A stretch of 64,000 bases of DNA, from contig NTKA01000001.1 in the NCBI GenBank assembly GCA_002456975.1, positions 1 through 64,000 of the forward strand. The letters are read 5' to 3'. Below the pieces are notes generated by a model. It did no database searches. It saw only the letters and a list, made by a program, of their open reading frames with translations, and had not been told where the DNA came from. Source of the stretch: Halieaceae bacterium MED-G27. GTDB taxonomy: Bacteria > Pseudomonadota > Gammaproteobacteria > Pseudomonadales > Halieaceae. The position numbers and the translations under genes are program-made. Shown piece by piece: positions 1 to 9,784 of the stretch; positions within the stretch are counted from its first letter, which is position 1, and every line of letters begins with the position of its first letter.

Positions 1-296
1 GCTCTGCCGAGGGCTGGATGAGCGCGGGGTTTAGGCGAGCACCGCTCGACGCCGGGCGAACGACCGAGGCTCTGCCGAGGGCTGGATGAGCGCGGGGTTT
101 AGGCGAGCACCGCTCGACGCCGGGCGAAAGACCGAGGCTCTGCCGAGGGCTGGATGAGCCCGGGGTTTCGACGAGCACCGCTCGACGCCGGGCGAACGAC
201 CGAGGCTCTGCCGAGGGCTGGATGAGCCCGGGGTTTCGACGAGCACTGCTCGGCGCCGGGTGAACGACCGAGGCTCTGCCGAGAGCTGGATGAGCC
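1..296. repeat. Tandem repeat array, 68-bp unit, about 4.3 copies, truncated by the left window edge
   Basis: The motif gctctgccgag(a/g)gctggatgagc starts at 1, 69, 137, 205 and 273, an exact 68-bp period with a few substitutions between copies. Confidence 0.95.
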
Positions 297-302
297 AACT
301 AT

Positions 303-327
303 AAAGGCAGCGTAAGCTGCCTTTTTT
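303..327 (+). terminator. Rho-independent terminator-like hairpin
   Basis: aaaggcagc-gtaa-gctgccttttttat: 9-bp perfect stem, GTAA loop, T6 tail on the + strand; partly bidirectional. Confidence 0.75.
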
Positions 328-355
328 ATGGGCAACGCCTGATGGGCGAAAAGAG

Positions 356-1567
356 CTATCCAGTAATATCAAACACCGCTCGAGTCAGGGCGTTAGAGGT
401 TTGGTAGAGCTCTCGAGGCTTGTGCATGCGATTGCACAGAAACGCGTAACCAACACCCCTCTCAGGATCGCCAAAGGCTACGCTCCCGCCTATGCCGCAA
501 TGACCAAATATCCGCGCTGGGTGCTTATCGCGTCCAATCGTGGTCATACCCAAACCGAGGTCAAAGCCTACGCCGTAGCGAATGGCTTCGTTAAAAAGCA
601 CGGTATCCGGCCCCTCGGATAACGGTTGCAGGCCAAAATCCAACGTGCTCTTTGTCATCAATCGTTTCCCGTCTCGCTCACAGCCTGTGCTTAAGATACC
701 AAACAGTTTCGCTAGGGCACTCGCGGTGCTGTGCCCATTGGCAGACGGGACTTCAGCTTTGCGCCATTCATCGGAATTCACCTCATTGGCATCACTAGAA
801 CGCATGGCAAACGCTACTTTGAAGTCGTCGGTGCGCAAAAAAGCCTTGAGCTTTCGCAGCTGCTCAGAGAGTAAAAAATCGGGGGTCATGGCGATCGCCG
901 TCATCAACCAGCCACCGGGTCTAACGTCTTGAGATATATCCGCACATCGTGAGATGTCTGAGTCCTCTAATCCGATTTTTAAATCGAGACCAAAAGGTTG
1001 CGCGATTTCCTCAGCGACGTATTGACCCACCGAGCGGCCATCAACTCGTCGGATAATTTCGCCGGCCAGCCAGCCAAAGGTCAAAGCGTGGTATCCCTGA
1101 GAGGTTCCCGGCGCTCGCAACGGTGCTTGTGAAGCCAAAGCGTCGGTCCAAGCTGTCCAGTCCCTGAAGTCATAGTGCGGGACCCCACCCCGAATCCCAT
1201 GCATCCCCGCTCGGTGACAGAGAAAATCACAGACCTTAGTGTTCTCCTTGCCTTCACACCCATACTCGGGCCAGTAATCTGACACCGGTCTGTCGATATC
1301 GAGCTTGCCCTCGTCGATTAACATGAGAATACAAGTCGCGATGATGGCCTTGGTAGTGGAGTAGATATTGACGAGAGTATCTTCGACCCAAAGCTCATCC
1401 GACCCCTGCTTTTTCAATCCACCCCATAAATTGACCACCATCTCACCTTGATACTCGATAGCAACCGAGGCTCCGGTATCGAATCCGCTCGCGATCGCTT
1501 GGATGAACTGCTTCTCAACGGCACTAAAACGAGGATCGCAATAGCCCTCGATATGGGGTGTGGTCAT
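356..1567 (-). CDS. Serine hydrolase, beta-lactamase/class C (CubicO/EstB-like) family
   Basis: 403-aa ORF with an SxxK motif (STTK) and a Tyr motif (GYHALTFGW) typical of class C beta-lactamase-like hydrolases. Confidence 0.85.
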   Translation of the reverse strand: MTTPHIEGYCDPRFSAVEKQFIQAIASGFDTGASVAIEYQGEMVVNLWGGLKKQGSDELWVEDTLVNIYSTTKAIIATCILMLIDEGKLDIDRPVSDYWPEYGCEGKENTKVCDFLCHRAGMHGIRGGVPHYDFRDWTAWTDALASQAPLRAPGTSQGYHALTFGWLAGEIIRRVDGRSVGQYVAEEIAQPFGLDLKIGLEDSDISRCADISQDVRPGGWLMTAIAMTPDFLLSEQLRKLKAFLRTDDFKVAFAMRSSDANEVNSDEWRKAEVPSANGHSTASALAKLFGILSTGCERDGKRLMTKSTLDFGLQPLSEGPDTVLFNEAIRYGVGFDLGLGMTTIGRDKHPARIFGHCGIGGSVAFGDPERGVGYAFLCNRMHKPRELYQTSNALTRAVFDITG

Positions 1568-1650
1568 GGAATTTATCCGTCTGTTTTTTCTTAGGATGGG
1601 TGCGATTGAATGGGTTATTCAAAAGCCACTACCCGGTTCTACGGCAAATA

Positions 1651-2454
1651 CTAATGGCCGGTTGTATGTGGCGCTCGCTTCTCAATAAATGCAGCGATGC
1701 TTTCACGAAAATCATCACTTCTCGCCGCTAAAATCCATTGATCGGAGTCCATATGCATCACAGCATCGCTCAGCGCTAATGCATACTGGTTGATACTCCG
1801 TTTGATCATCTGAACTGCAACAGGCGGCAGAGCGGCATATTTTGCGGCCCAAGCAGCTACCGCTGTTTTCAAGTCATCGGGCGCACAGACCTCGTCAATC
1901 ATTCCCCACTCGCTCAGTATCGAAGCCTCGATGAGATCACCCGACATAATCAGTTGCTTTGCTCGCGACAATCCCAATTGCTCGACAAACAGCGGCACCG
2001 CATGCCACATAAGGTTCATACCCACCTTGACCTCGCCCAACCCAAGACGCGTGGTGGAGTCAGCAATACGGAAATCACAAGCAGCGGCAATACAGGCTCC
2101 GCCTCCCGTGGCTATCCCTTTCAATTCACAGATGGTTGGCTGATGCATCGATCTGATAGCCTGAAGCATGGTTTGACCTAACTCGGCATCACGACGAGCC
2201 CGCAACAGGGATCCATCGGTTTCCATCGAGCCCACCTCTTTGAGATCGGCACCCACCGAAAAGTCTTCACCCTCGGCAGAAAAAATAACGGCTCTTAAAT
2301 CCTCGCGATCGGACACCCTGGCAGCCACTGCCGTAAGGTCTTGCAACATTTGACGATTTAATGCGTTGCGTCGATCGGCTCTACTCAGGGCGACTTCGGC
2401 AACATCGCTATCAATGCGCACTGTGATCAGAGAGGTCCCTAGTTCCAACGCCAT
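1651..2454 (-). CDS. Enoyl-CoA hydratase/isomerase family protein
   Basis: Crotonase-fold pattern: NALNRQML, EGEDFSVGADLKE, GIATGGGACIAAACDFRIAD. Confidence 0.9.
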   Translation of the reverse strand: MALELGTSLITVRIDSDVAEVALSRADRRNALNRQMLQDLTAVAARVSDREDLRAVIFSAEGEDFSVGADLKEVGSMETDGSLLRARRDAELGQTMLQAIRSMHQPTICELKGIATGGGACIAAACDFRIADSTTRLGLGEVKVGMNLMWHAVPLFVEQLGLSRAKQLIMSGDLIEASILSEWGMIDEVCAPDDLKTAVAAWAAKYAALPPVAVQMIKRSINQYALALSDAVMHMDSDQWILAARSDDFRESIAAFIEKRAPHTTGH

Positions 2455-2520
2455 GCTGATACTCCTCCAACTTTCGAATGCACTATGCCAGATCCCTGCG
2501 TCGTAACCAGCGCGAGAGTC

Positions 2521-3273
2521 CTATTTTTGGTCAACGAGATACTGGCGTACCCGGTTGCTGATCAGGTCAAGATCGACACCGGCTTCAATGCCATGAAGGC
2601 TCGAGCAGACGTTAAACGATGCGGGCGGACTTAGTTGCGCACTCCGATAAAACATCAATAAGTCCCGATCTTCCTCCATGAGCCCCACCAATAAGTCTGT
2701 GCTCATGGCAGCAGCCTTGTGTTCAAGGTCAAAATCAGCCATCGGATGAAGTGCTTTGAGTAGTTTGGGTCCAACAACTTGGGGGGCAATGTGGTCCACG
2801 TCGATGCGCTGGATGATCGACTGCGTGGTATGGATCAAGAAATCTAAAATCGGTGAGGCTTTGGCAAACATCATGAAGGCGTTATGAGGTTGCCGTTTTA
2901 CTTCAAGCTTCCCGCGTTTATTGCGTTGCAGCCAACACTCGGCTCCGAGTAATGAGTGCTCAGGCATCGATGGCGACCAATCGCGATCAATAATCAGCGT
3001 GTCTGCATCGAGCCAGATGACAGCATCAGCCCCCTGCTCCAGCAAGTTCCGGAGGTGCAGTAAGCGAGCGAGGTCACTCAAAATAGGCCCTCTTCCGGTT
3101 AATTTCTCGCGATACCAATCCGGCAAAATATCGAAAAATCGATCGTCTAAGCAGAAATAGTCGAAGGACTTGGAGTTAGCCCAACTCTCTACACCATTGA
3201 GACAGGAGGAGACCCATGCAGGCCTCTGAGGCGAGCAAGACTGCAAAACCGTGATAGAAGGCGCGTTTATCAA
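2521..3273 (-). CDS. Glycosyltransferase-like protein (nucleotide-sugar type, DxD-like motif)
   Basis: ORF 2521..3330; AVIWLDADTLII looks like a DxD motif. Start re-proposed at a TTG (3273) overlapping the upstream TGA (TTGA), because the ORF-track start lies inside the neighbouring gene. Confidence 0.55.
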   Translation of the reverse strand: MINAPSITVLQSCSPQRPAWVSSCLNGVESWANSKSFDYFCLDDRFFDILPDWYREKLTGRGPILSDLARLLHLRNLLEQGADAVIWLDADTLIIDRDWSPSMPEHSLLGAECWLQRNKRGKLEVKRQPHNAFMMFAKASPILDFLIHTTQSIIQRIDVDHIAPQVVGPKLLKALHPMADFDLEHKAAAMSTDLLVGLMEEDRDLLMFYRSAQLSPPASFNVCSSLHGIEAGVDLDLISNRVRQYLVDQK

Positions 3274-4067
3274 TCGGCTTTGAAGCGCGAACCGGGCTCG
3301 GGAGGTGGATTGGCACCGCCGGCGAAGCACTGAGCGACCGCCATCCAGCGCTTGGCGGGTTCCCCATCGACATTAAGAGAGGTATCCAGAATATTCCGGG
3401 TTTGGGTGACAACACGCGCAAACTCGACGGCGCTCCCTCGAATGCGGTTGTCATCTTGCCGCTCCCCATACGTCCAGACCTCGCCGCTTGGCGAAAGGAG
3501 CTCAACATAGGGTGTGGGTTCTGGCGGGTTTTCGCCGCGAACCTTGAAGGTCCAGCCGTAGGTGTTGATGCCAAGCACGACGATATTTCTGATTCGATCG
3601 TCTTCCACTCGGTCGGCACCTAAAACATCAAACACCTCCTGACCATGAGCCCAAGTCTCCATTTGTCGAGCCGAAATCGCAGAGCGTGCACTCATGCTTG
3701 GCCCCGCCCAAGGCACACGACTACTGGGATCCATGGCCTGATAGGTGGCGGCTGCCTCCTTAGCAAGTTCATACCACTGCTGACCTAGAGCAGTTCCTGA
3801 GAGGCCATCAAAATACTGTTTCTCAAAACTGGGCAACGTGCCGCCCTTGCCCAAATGGTCCGCCACCGGCTGAAAAAAGGCCTGAAATGCCGACTCACCT
3901 TCGGCAGCCACTTGCACCGCCTTGTTCCAAAAATGGAGATGCCGGATGACATCGTTGATCGTCCAATCTTTGAACTGAGTGACCCGATCAAAGTCCGCGT
4001 CGCTCAAATCGTGAAGCAACGATTCCAGGGTCGCGCTCTCAGCCAGAAAGTCAGTGGCTTGTTGCAT
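3270..4067 (-). CDS. TIGR03084-like / mycothiol maleylpyruvate isomerase N-terminal domain protein
   Basis: DinB/MDMPI-like N-terminus: LLHDLSDADFDRVTQFKDWTINDVIRHLHFWNKAV. Confidence 0.7.
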   Translation of the reverse strand: MQQATDFLAESATLESLLHDLSDADFDRVTQFKDWTINDVIRHLHFWNKAVQVAAEGESAFQAFFQPVADHLGKGGTLPSFEKQYFDGLSGTALGQQWYELAKEAAATYQAMDPSSRVPWAGPSMSARSAISARQMETWAHGQEVFDVLGADRVEDDRIRNIVVLGINTYGWTFKVRGENPPEPTPYVELLSPSGEVWTYGERQDDNRIRGSAVEFARVVTQTRNILDTSLNVDGEPAKRWMAVAQCFAGGANPPPEPGSRFKAD

Positions 4068-5214
4068 CGTTCACTCCCTCCACAAAAGCTGATATGCGGC
4101 CGTAGGCCTCGACAAAGTCATTCTTGAAATCGAGCATGACATCGGCCACCGATTGCTCAGCGTTCATCAGACCTACCGCCTGCCCTACCCAATAGGTAGC
4201 CAGTGCTGCAGCGCCGTCATGACCAGCTTCTGTCATCTTATCGACCTTGCGCAGCGCAGGCTCCGATACTAAGGTTTGCAGCGGCATTGGCAGCGGCTCG
4301 GGCGCCCCATCGCTTTCCCAGGCGTCGGTCCACCCCGAACGAAGTTGCCGGGATGGTTTACCGGTTCTCAAACGCGCTCGCACAGTGTCGCTGGCGGTTG
4401 CTTCGAGCATTTTACGTTTTACCGTTGGAGTGGTCTCGGCCTCTGTAGTGGTTAACCAAACACTGCCACACCAGGCTCCAGCGGCGCCCATGGTCATCGC
4501 TGCCGCCATTTGCTCGCCGGTCGCAATACCACCAGCTGCAAGTACCGGCACCGATAAGTTGTGTTTTTGAAGCGCCCGACAGACCTCAGGCACCAGCACC
4601 ATGGTGCTTACGGCACCACAATGACCACCAGCTTCACCACCGGCCGCGATCAGTAAATCAACCCCAGCCCTTGCTTGATTCAAAGCGTGATTAACCGTAC
4701 CGACTAGGGCCCCAACCTTTATGCCATGCGCGCGCGCAAAGTCGAACATTGCGGGCGGCGGGACGCCTAGTGCATTAACCAGTAACGCTACGGGAAACTC
4801 TGCCGCCACCTCGAGCATGGCATTGGTTTTCTGGCCCTGAATATTATGCGTGAACATGAGATCATAATTGCGATCAGCGGCAAGATCTGAGATATCGATA
4901 CCTTGTGAGCTCAAAATAGAATCCGCAAATTCGAGATGGCTATCTGGAACCATGCTGATGAGTTCGGCGTCGCTGATATTTTGGTCCTTACCCACTGCGG
5001 CATTGGGAACAATGAGGTCAAGGCCAAATGGTCTGCCACCACAGTGCGCTTCAATCCATTCGAGGTCGACCCGCAGTTGTTCGGGCGTCAGCTCGACTGC
5101 TCCGAATACACCAAAACCACCATTTCGCGAGACAGCCGCCACCACATCGCGACAATGACTGAAGGCGAACAGCGGAAAATCAATATCAAAGGTGTCAGTG
5201 AGTGCCGATATCAC
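4051..5214 (-). CDS. Nitronate monooxygenase / 2-nitropropane dioxygenase-like flavoprotein
   Basis: GGFGVFGA, AAGGEAGGHCG, VPVLAAGGIATGEQMAAAMTMGAAGAWCGS are characteristic NPD-family motifs. Confidence 0.85.
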   Translation of the reverse strand: MISALTDTFDIDFPLFAFSHCRDVVAAVSRNGGFGVFGAVELTPEQLRVDLEWIEAHCGGRPFGLDLIVPNAAVGKDQNISDAELISMVPDSHLEFADSILSSQGIDISDLAADRNYDLMFTHNIQGQKTNAMLEVAAEFPVALLVNALGVPPPAMFDFARAHGIKVGALVGTVNHALNQARAGVDLLIAAGGEAGGHCGAVSTMVLVPEVCRALQKHNLSVPVLAAGGIATGEQMAAAMTMGAAGAWCGSVWLTTTEAETTPTVKRKMLEATASDTVRARLRTGKPSRQLRSGWTDAWESDGAPEPLPMPLQTLVSEPALRKVDKMTEAGHDGAAALATYWVGQAVGLMNAEQSVADVMLDFKNDFVEAYGRISAFVEGVNDATSH

Positions 5215-7199
5215 TCCTCGAGCTCCAACGTCATAATCAAGTCGCCAGCACCAATTTGTTTGCCGGCCTCTGCGCCGATATCGACCACTGTACCGTCTGC
5301 TGGTGCGGTAATTTCGTGTTGCATCTTCATGGCCTCAAGCACAGCCAATCGCTGCCCTTTAGAAACCGATTGACCCGCTTCCACTTCGATCGCCAGCAAT
5401 TGACCATGCATTGGTGCAGCGATATTGCCCCCACCTGCCGCTTCCTCGCTCTCGGGTGGCACACGTGCCGCATCGACCAGCGTGCAAGCTCTATGGTCTG
5501 ATGCAAGATGGATGGTGGCGGGTGCTTGAGCTAGAAATCGATACCGCGACGCTAGGCCGTTTATCGACAGCTGTGCATTATCCTCATCCATATCGAGCAC
5601 CTCGACATCTGCAGACTCCTCGCCCATCTGTACGCGATATTGACCTAGGCAAATCGCGTTCAGCCGAACATCGATCGTCGATTCGTCAGCCATATACTGT
5701 CGGATATCGACGGTGCCACCGTTCGATGCCCAATCCAACAACTCGGGATGCACTGAGGCCGACTGGGCATGGTGGCTTTCCATCGCGATCACATGCTGAA
5801 TAGTCGCTGCGGCAGCTAATTCAGTCGTTGCAATAGGCACTGGTGTGAAGGCGTCTCCGTAGTAATCGCCGATAAATGCTGTGGTTGCTTCGCCGCTGAC
5901 AAAATCGGGTTTGGCCAGCACGTCGATTAAGAAATCGCGATTATTGGCAGGGCCGAATAACACTGATTGCTCGAGTGCTGCTTTTAAGGTCATTCGTGCA
6001 TCTTCGCGTGTATCACCGTAGGCAATGATCTTTGCCACCATGGCGTCGTAAAACGGAGTGACCTCGTCTCCCGACTCAACCCCTGAATCCACTCTGATAC
6101 CGGGCATATCGGGGACATCGAAAAGATCGATTGCACCGGTACTCGGCAAAAAGCCGGTGGCGGGGTCTTCAGCGTATAGCCGCACTTCGATGGCGTGTCC
6201 GAATAAATCAATATCATCTTGCTCTGCGGGTAGTGTCTCCCCTCTTGCCACCCGAATCTGCCATTCCACAAGGTCGAAGCCTGTGACCAATTCTGTCACT
6301 GGGTGCTCCACCTGCAATCGGGTGTTCATCTCAAGAAAGTAAAACGCCCCTGCTGCGTCGAGTAGGAACTCCACGGTTCCAGCACCGACATAATTCACTG
6401 CTTTCGCGGCATCGATAGCAGCTTGGCCCATCGCCTCGCGAAGCTCAGGCGTCATCACGGGGCAGGGTGACTCCTCAACAACCTTTTGATGTCTGCGCTG
6501 GATAGAGCAATCCCGCTCCCCCAAGTGGACGGTGTTGCCGTGCTTGTCAGCAAACACTTGAATCTCGACGTGACGAGGTCTCAGCACAGCCTTTTCGATA
6601 ATTAATTCGCTAGATCCAAACGCGTTTTCGGCCTCCGATTGCGCGATGCCGATGGCCGATTCGAGATCTGCTACGTCATCGACTAGTCGCATCCCTCGAC
6701 CACCACCACCTGCGGCGGCCTTTACCATCACCGGCATGCCGATGGCTTGTGCCTCAGCGACCAATGTCACCACTGCCTGATCCTCACCTTGATAACCGGG
6801 AACGCATGGCACGCCCGCTGCTAGCATCGCACGCTTGGCCTTCGCCTTGTCGCCCATGACATCGATCGCTGCATTAGGCGGTCCGATAAACTCAATACCC
6901 GCCTCTTCGCAAGCAGCAGCAAAACTCTGATTTTCAGACAAGAAACCATAGCCCGGATGAATACAGTCAGCCCCGGTCTTAGCTGCAGCCGAAAGGATCG
7001 CAGCTGTCTGTAAATAGGACTCGCCCACAGGAGCGGGTCCAATACAAACCGACTGATCAGCGACACGCACATGTAGCGCATCAGCGTCAGCCTCGGAGTA
7101 GACGGCAACTGTCTTGAGGCCCATTGCCTTGGCGGTACGCATCACTCGAGCGGCGATCTCTCCGCGATTAGCAACCAACAAAGTGGTCAACGTTTTCAT
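5211..7199 (-). CDS. Acyl-CoA carboxylase biotin carboxylase/BCCP subunit (propionyl/methylcrotonyl/geranyl-CoA type)
   Basis: LLVANRGEIAARVMRTAKAMG, ATP-grasp AAGGGGRGMR, C-terminal biotinylation site VLEAMKMQHEI. Confidence 0.95.
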   Translation of the reverse strand: MKTLTTLLVANRGEIAARVMRTAKAMGLKTVAVYSEADADALHVRVADQSVCIGPAPVGESYLQTAAILSAAAKTGADCIHPGYGFLSENQSFAAACEEAGIEFIGPPNAAIDVMGDKAKAKRAMLAAGVPCVPGYQGEDQAVVTLVAEAQAIGMPVMVKAAAGGGGRGMRLVDDVADLESAIGIAQSEAENAFGSSELIIEKAVLRPRHVEIQVFADKHGNTVHLGERDCSIQRRHQKVVEESPCPVMTPELREAMGQAAIDAAKAVNYVGAGTVEFLLDAAGAFYFLEMNTRLQVEHPVTELVTGFDLVEWQIRVARGETLPAEQDDIDLFGHAIEVRLYAEDPATGFLPSTGAIDLFDVPDMPGIRVDSGVESGDEVTPFYDAMVAKIIAYGDTREDARMTLKAALEQSVLFGPANNRDFLIDVLAKPDFVSGEATTAFIGDYYGDAFTPVPIATTELAAAATIQHVIAMESHHAQSASVHPELLDWASNGGTVDIRQYMADESTIDVRLNAICLGQYRVQMGEESADVEVLDMDEDNAQLSINGLASRYRFLAQAPATIHLASDHRACTLVDAARVPPESEEAAGGGNIAAPMHGQLLAIEVEAGQSVSKGQRLAVLEAMKMQHEITAPADGTVVDIGAEAGKQIGAGDLIMTLELEE

Positions 7200-8008
7200 T
7201 ATTGTGACTCCCTAAACCAAAAAGGCCGACGTTTCTCTAAAAATGATGCCACCCCTTCCCTGCCTTCATCACTTTGTAAGCAGGCGCTAAAGTTCTCTGC
7301 GGCAAACGCCACTCGCTGGTCACCTTCGACCCCCTGCAAACCTCTTATTAAACGCTTGCACGCAGCGACTGCACCGGGCGCGCATTCGAGCACAGCACCG
7401 ATAATCTGTTGTTCGGCCTCGTTAAGCAATGATGGGTCATCCACTACCTGATCCAAGACACCGAGGGCTGCTGCCTCTGCCCCATCGAACTTTGCAGCTG
7501 TCAGCATCAAACGTCTACCGGTCGAGTAACCACATTTCTGTAACACATAAAACGCGATCTGAGCCGGTGTGATGCCGATGCGAGTCTCTGAAAATCCGAA
7601 CTTGGCGTCCGATAAGCCCACCGTGACATCGCAACAACAGGCAAGACCCAATCCGCCGGCCATAGCCGCACCCTCAATGACGGCTATGGTCACCTGTGGC
7701 AAAGCTTCCAACTGAGCCAGCACCGACCCTATGTTTGAGCTGGTCTTGATGGCATCGTCAGCAGCACCGTTGGCCAATGCCTGAAAGCCTTTGAGGTCAC
7801 CTCCGGCACAAAAGAAGCCGCCGCGTCCACGCAAGGTGACTCCGCGTATATCGGGGCGATGTGCGATTGCATCAAACACCAAAGCGAGGTCACTGATAAC
7901 TTCATCGGTCAGCGGATTTCGACGTTCGGGCTGGTTAAACCATACGGTTAACCATTTATTATTCAGCTCGGGCACGACAGAGCAGGTTATTGGAAGGGTT
8001 GTCATCAC
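7199..8008 (-). CDS. Enoyl-CoA hydratase/isomerase family protein (carboxylase-operon hydratase)
   Basis: Crotonase motifs RGGFFCAGGDLKGF, EGAAMAGGLGLACCCDVTVG; start overlaps the biotin carboxylase gene. Confidence 0.9.
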   Translation of the reverse strand: MMTTLPITCSVVPELNNKWLTVWFNQPERRNPLTDEVISDLALVFDAIAHRPDIRGVTLRGRGGFFCAGGDLKGFQALANGAADDAIKTSSNIGSVLAQLEALPQVTIAVIEGAAMAGGLGLACCCDVTVGLSDAKFGFSETRIGITPAQIAFYVLQKCGYSTGRRLMLTAAKFDGAEAAALGVLDQVVDDPSLLNEAEQQIIGAVLECAPGAVAACKRLIRGLQGVEGDQRVAFAAENFSACLQSDEGREGVASFLEKRRPFWFRESQ

Positions 8009-9631
8009 CTATATCCTCGCGATGCCAAAGGCATTAGGTCTCAGTTCACGCTGTCGTCCCTCGAGAACCGTTTCAAGGCAAAACGCCAACACTTTTCTGG
8101 TGTCTCTCGGATCGATAATACCGTGATCAAGCACCCTACCCGAGGTATAAAACGCGTCTTCCTGAGCATCGAAATGCGCTTTGATAGCATCCGCCTGCTC
8201 TGTCAACACTGTTTCCGAAATCGTCTGACCTTTTCGAGCCGCCCCGACCCTTGCCACCTCGGACATGGTGTCAGCCGCGCTTTGGCCAGCCATGACACCA
8301 GTTCTGGCATTTGGCCAAGCAAATAAGAAATCGGGTTGATACGACCAACCGCACATGCCGTAATTGCCCGCACCGAAACTCGCTCCAATGTATAGCGAGA
8401 TCTTAGGTACTCGCGCGTTGGATACGGCCTGAATCATTTTTGATCCGTGCTTAATCATCCCGGCTTGCTCATACTCAGTGCCTACCATGTAGCCGGTCGT
8501 ATTATTAAAGAACAAAATGGGCAGGTCAGCGGCGTCGCAAAGCTGGATAAACTGCGCTGCTTTGGTCGCACCATTGGGGTCGATAGGCCCGTTGTTCCCG
8601 ATGAAACCAAAGGCGATCCCCGTGATCGACGCGTACCCACAAACAGTCGACACCCCATAGCGAGCCTTGAACTCCTCTACGCTCGAGTCATCAACTAGTC
8701 GAGCCAACACCTCTCGGAAATCATAGGGCACCTTGGGGTCGGTCGGGATAGCACCTGCCAGCTCATCGCAAGGGTAGCGTGGCGGCTCAAACGCCCGGCG
8801 TTTAACTGCGCTCACTCGCTTGTTCCAATCCAGACTGCGAATAACATCTCGGGCTTTTAGACATCCGTGAGCATCGTCTTCAACCAGATACTCGACAACA
8901 CCAGACACCGAAGCATGCATCTCAGTACCCCCAAGCTCCCGATCATCCGCCTCCTCGCCAGTAGCAGCTTTCACCAGGGCGGCACCGCCCAAGGCAGCCA
9001 TACCATTGTCTTTGACGCCAATAACGTAATCGGACATGCCAGGCATATAAGCTCCACCCGCAGTGGAACCACCGTGCAAGACCACCATCGTGGGAATACC
9101 AGCGGCCGAAAGACGAGCCAATTCCCTGAACACATTGCCAAAGCGAGACCACAACTCCACCTGGTACTTGAGAAGATTCGCACCCGCACTCTCGACCAAG
9201 TGGATCAAAGGCAATTTCTGTCGCATACAGACCTCGAGAATCGACGTCGATACTAGTCCAGTTGTCTCGGTCGCTGCCCCAGCCGAGATTCCTGAGTCAT
9301 CCACCCAGATCATGCAACGGACACCCTCTACAAAACCGATGCCAACGATGACTGATGCGCCAGGAACGCTCGTTTCTCTATTCGTGTCTTCCACACAGAA
9401 ATTGGCCATCGAGTGGAGCTGGATGAATGGCATCCCTGGATCCAATAAGTGCTCTAATCGCTCTCGAGGCGACAGCTGACCACGCGCTCGGAAAGTTGCT
9501 AATCGCTTATTGGAGGCATCGATGCTGCGCTGCTCGAGCGATCGCCAGTGATCGATGAGTTCCAGCATGTCGGATCTGTTTTCCTGAAAACTGTCGGCGG
9601 TCGATGCAACAGCGGAGCTTAGGAGCGGCAT
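8009..9631 (-). CDS. Acyl-CoA carboxylase carboxyltransferase (beta) subunit
   Basis: RGQLSPRERLEHLLDPG, VHLVESAGANL-like region, HGGSTAGGAYMPGMSDYVIGV, RELGGTEMHASVSGVVEYLVEDDA. Confidence 0.93.
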   Translation of the reverse strand: MPLLSSAVASTADSFQENRSDMLELIDHWRSLEQRSIDASNKRLATFRARGQLSPRERLEHLLDPGMPFIQLHSMANFCVEDTNRETSVPGASVIVGIGFVEGVRCMIWVDDSGISAGAATETTGLVSTSILEVCMRQKLPLIHLVESAGANLLKYQVELWSRFGNVFRELARLSAAGIPTMVVLHGGSTAGGAYMPGMSDYVIGVKDNGMAALGGAALVKAATGEEADDRELGGTEMHASVSGVVEYLVEDDAHGCLKARDVIRSLDWNKRVSAVKRRAFEPPRYPCDELAGAIPTDPKVPYDFREVLARLVDDSSVEEFKARYGVSTVCGYASITGIAFGFIGNNGPIDPNGATKAAQFIQLCDAADLPILFFNNTTGYMVGTEYEQAGMIKHGSKMIQAVSNARVPKISLYIGASFGAGNYGMCGWSYQPDFLFAWPNARTGVMAGQSAADTMSEVARVGAARKGQTISETVLTEQADAIKAHFDAQEDAFYTSGRVLDHGIIDPRDTRKVLAFCLETVLEGRQRELRPNAFGIARI

Positions 9632-9710
9632 ATCAATTCCTTTTACGCTGGCGCCACATTATCTAGTTTTACGCCCTATTTATCCTACATGGAGCCACAA
9701 AAATGATTAC

Positions 9711-9729
9711 GACTCATAAATAATGAGTC
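9711..9729. promoter_or_regulatory. Perfect inverted repeat, candidate TetR-family operator
   Basis: GACTCAT-AAATA-ATGAGTC in the divergent intergenic region between the carboxylase operon (-) and the TetR gene (+). Confidence 0.6.
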
Positions 9730-9784
9730 ATACTCAGCAAAACTATAGGCGCTTAACGACTTAACGGCAAGCCGCAAGGCGGTC

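Noticed and set aside
31-372. Minus-strand ORFs (113 aa and 78 aa) across the 68-bp repeat
   Set aside because: The repeat is GC-rich and open in all minus frames; 68 bp is not a multiple of 3, so the peptide simply cycles through frames. No start context or domain; treated as spurious.
3176-3619. ORF 3176..3619 (-), 147 aa
   Set aside because: Lies in an alternative frame inside the TIGR03084-like CDS; Ser/Pro/Arg-rich shadow ORF.
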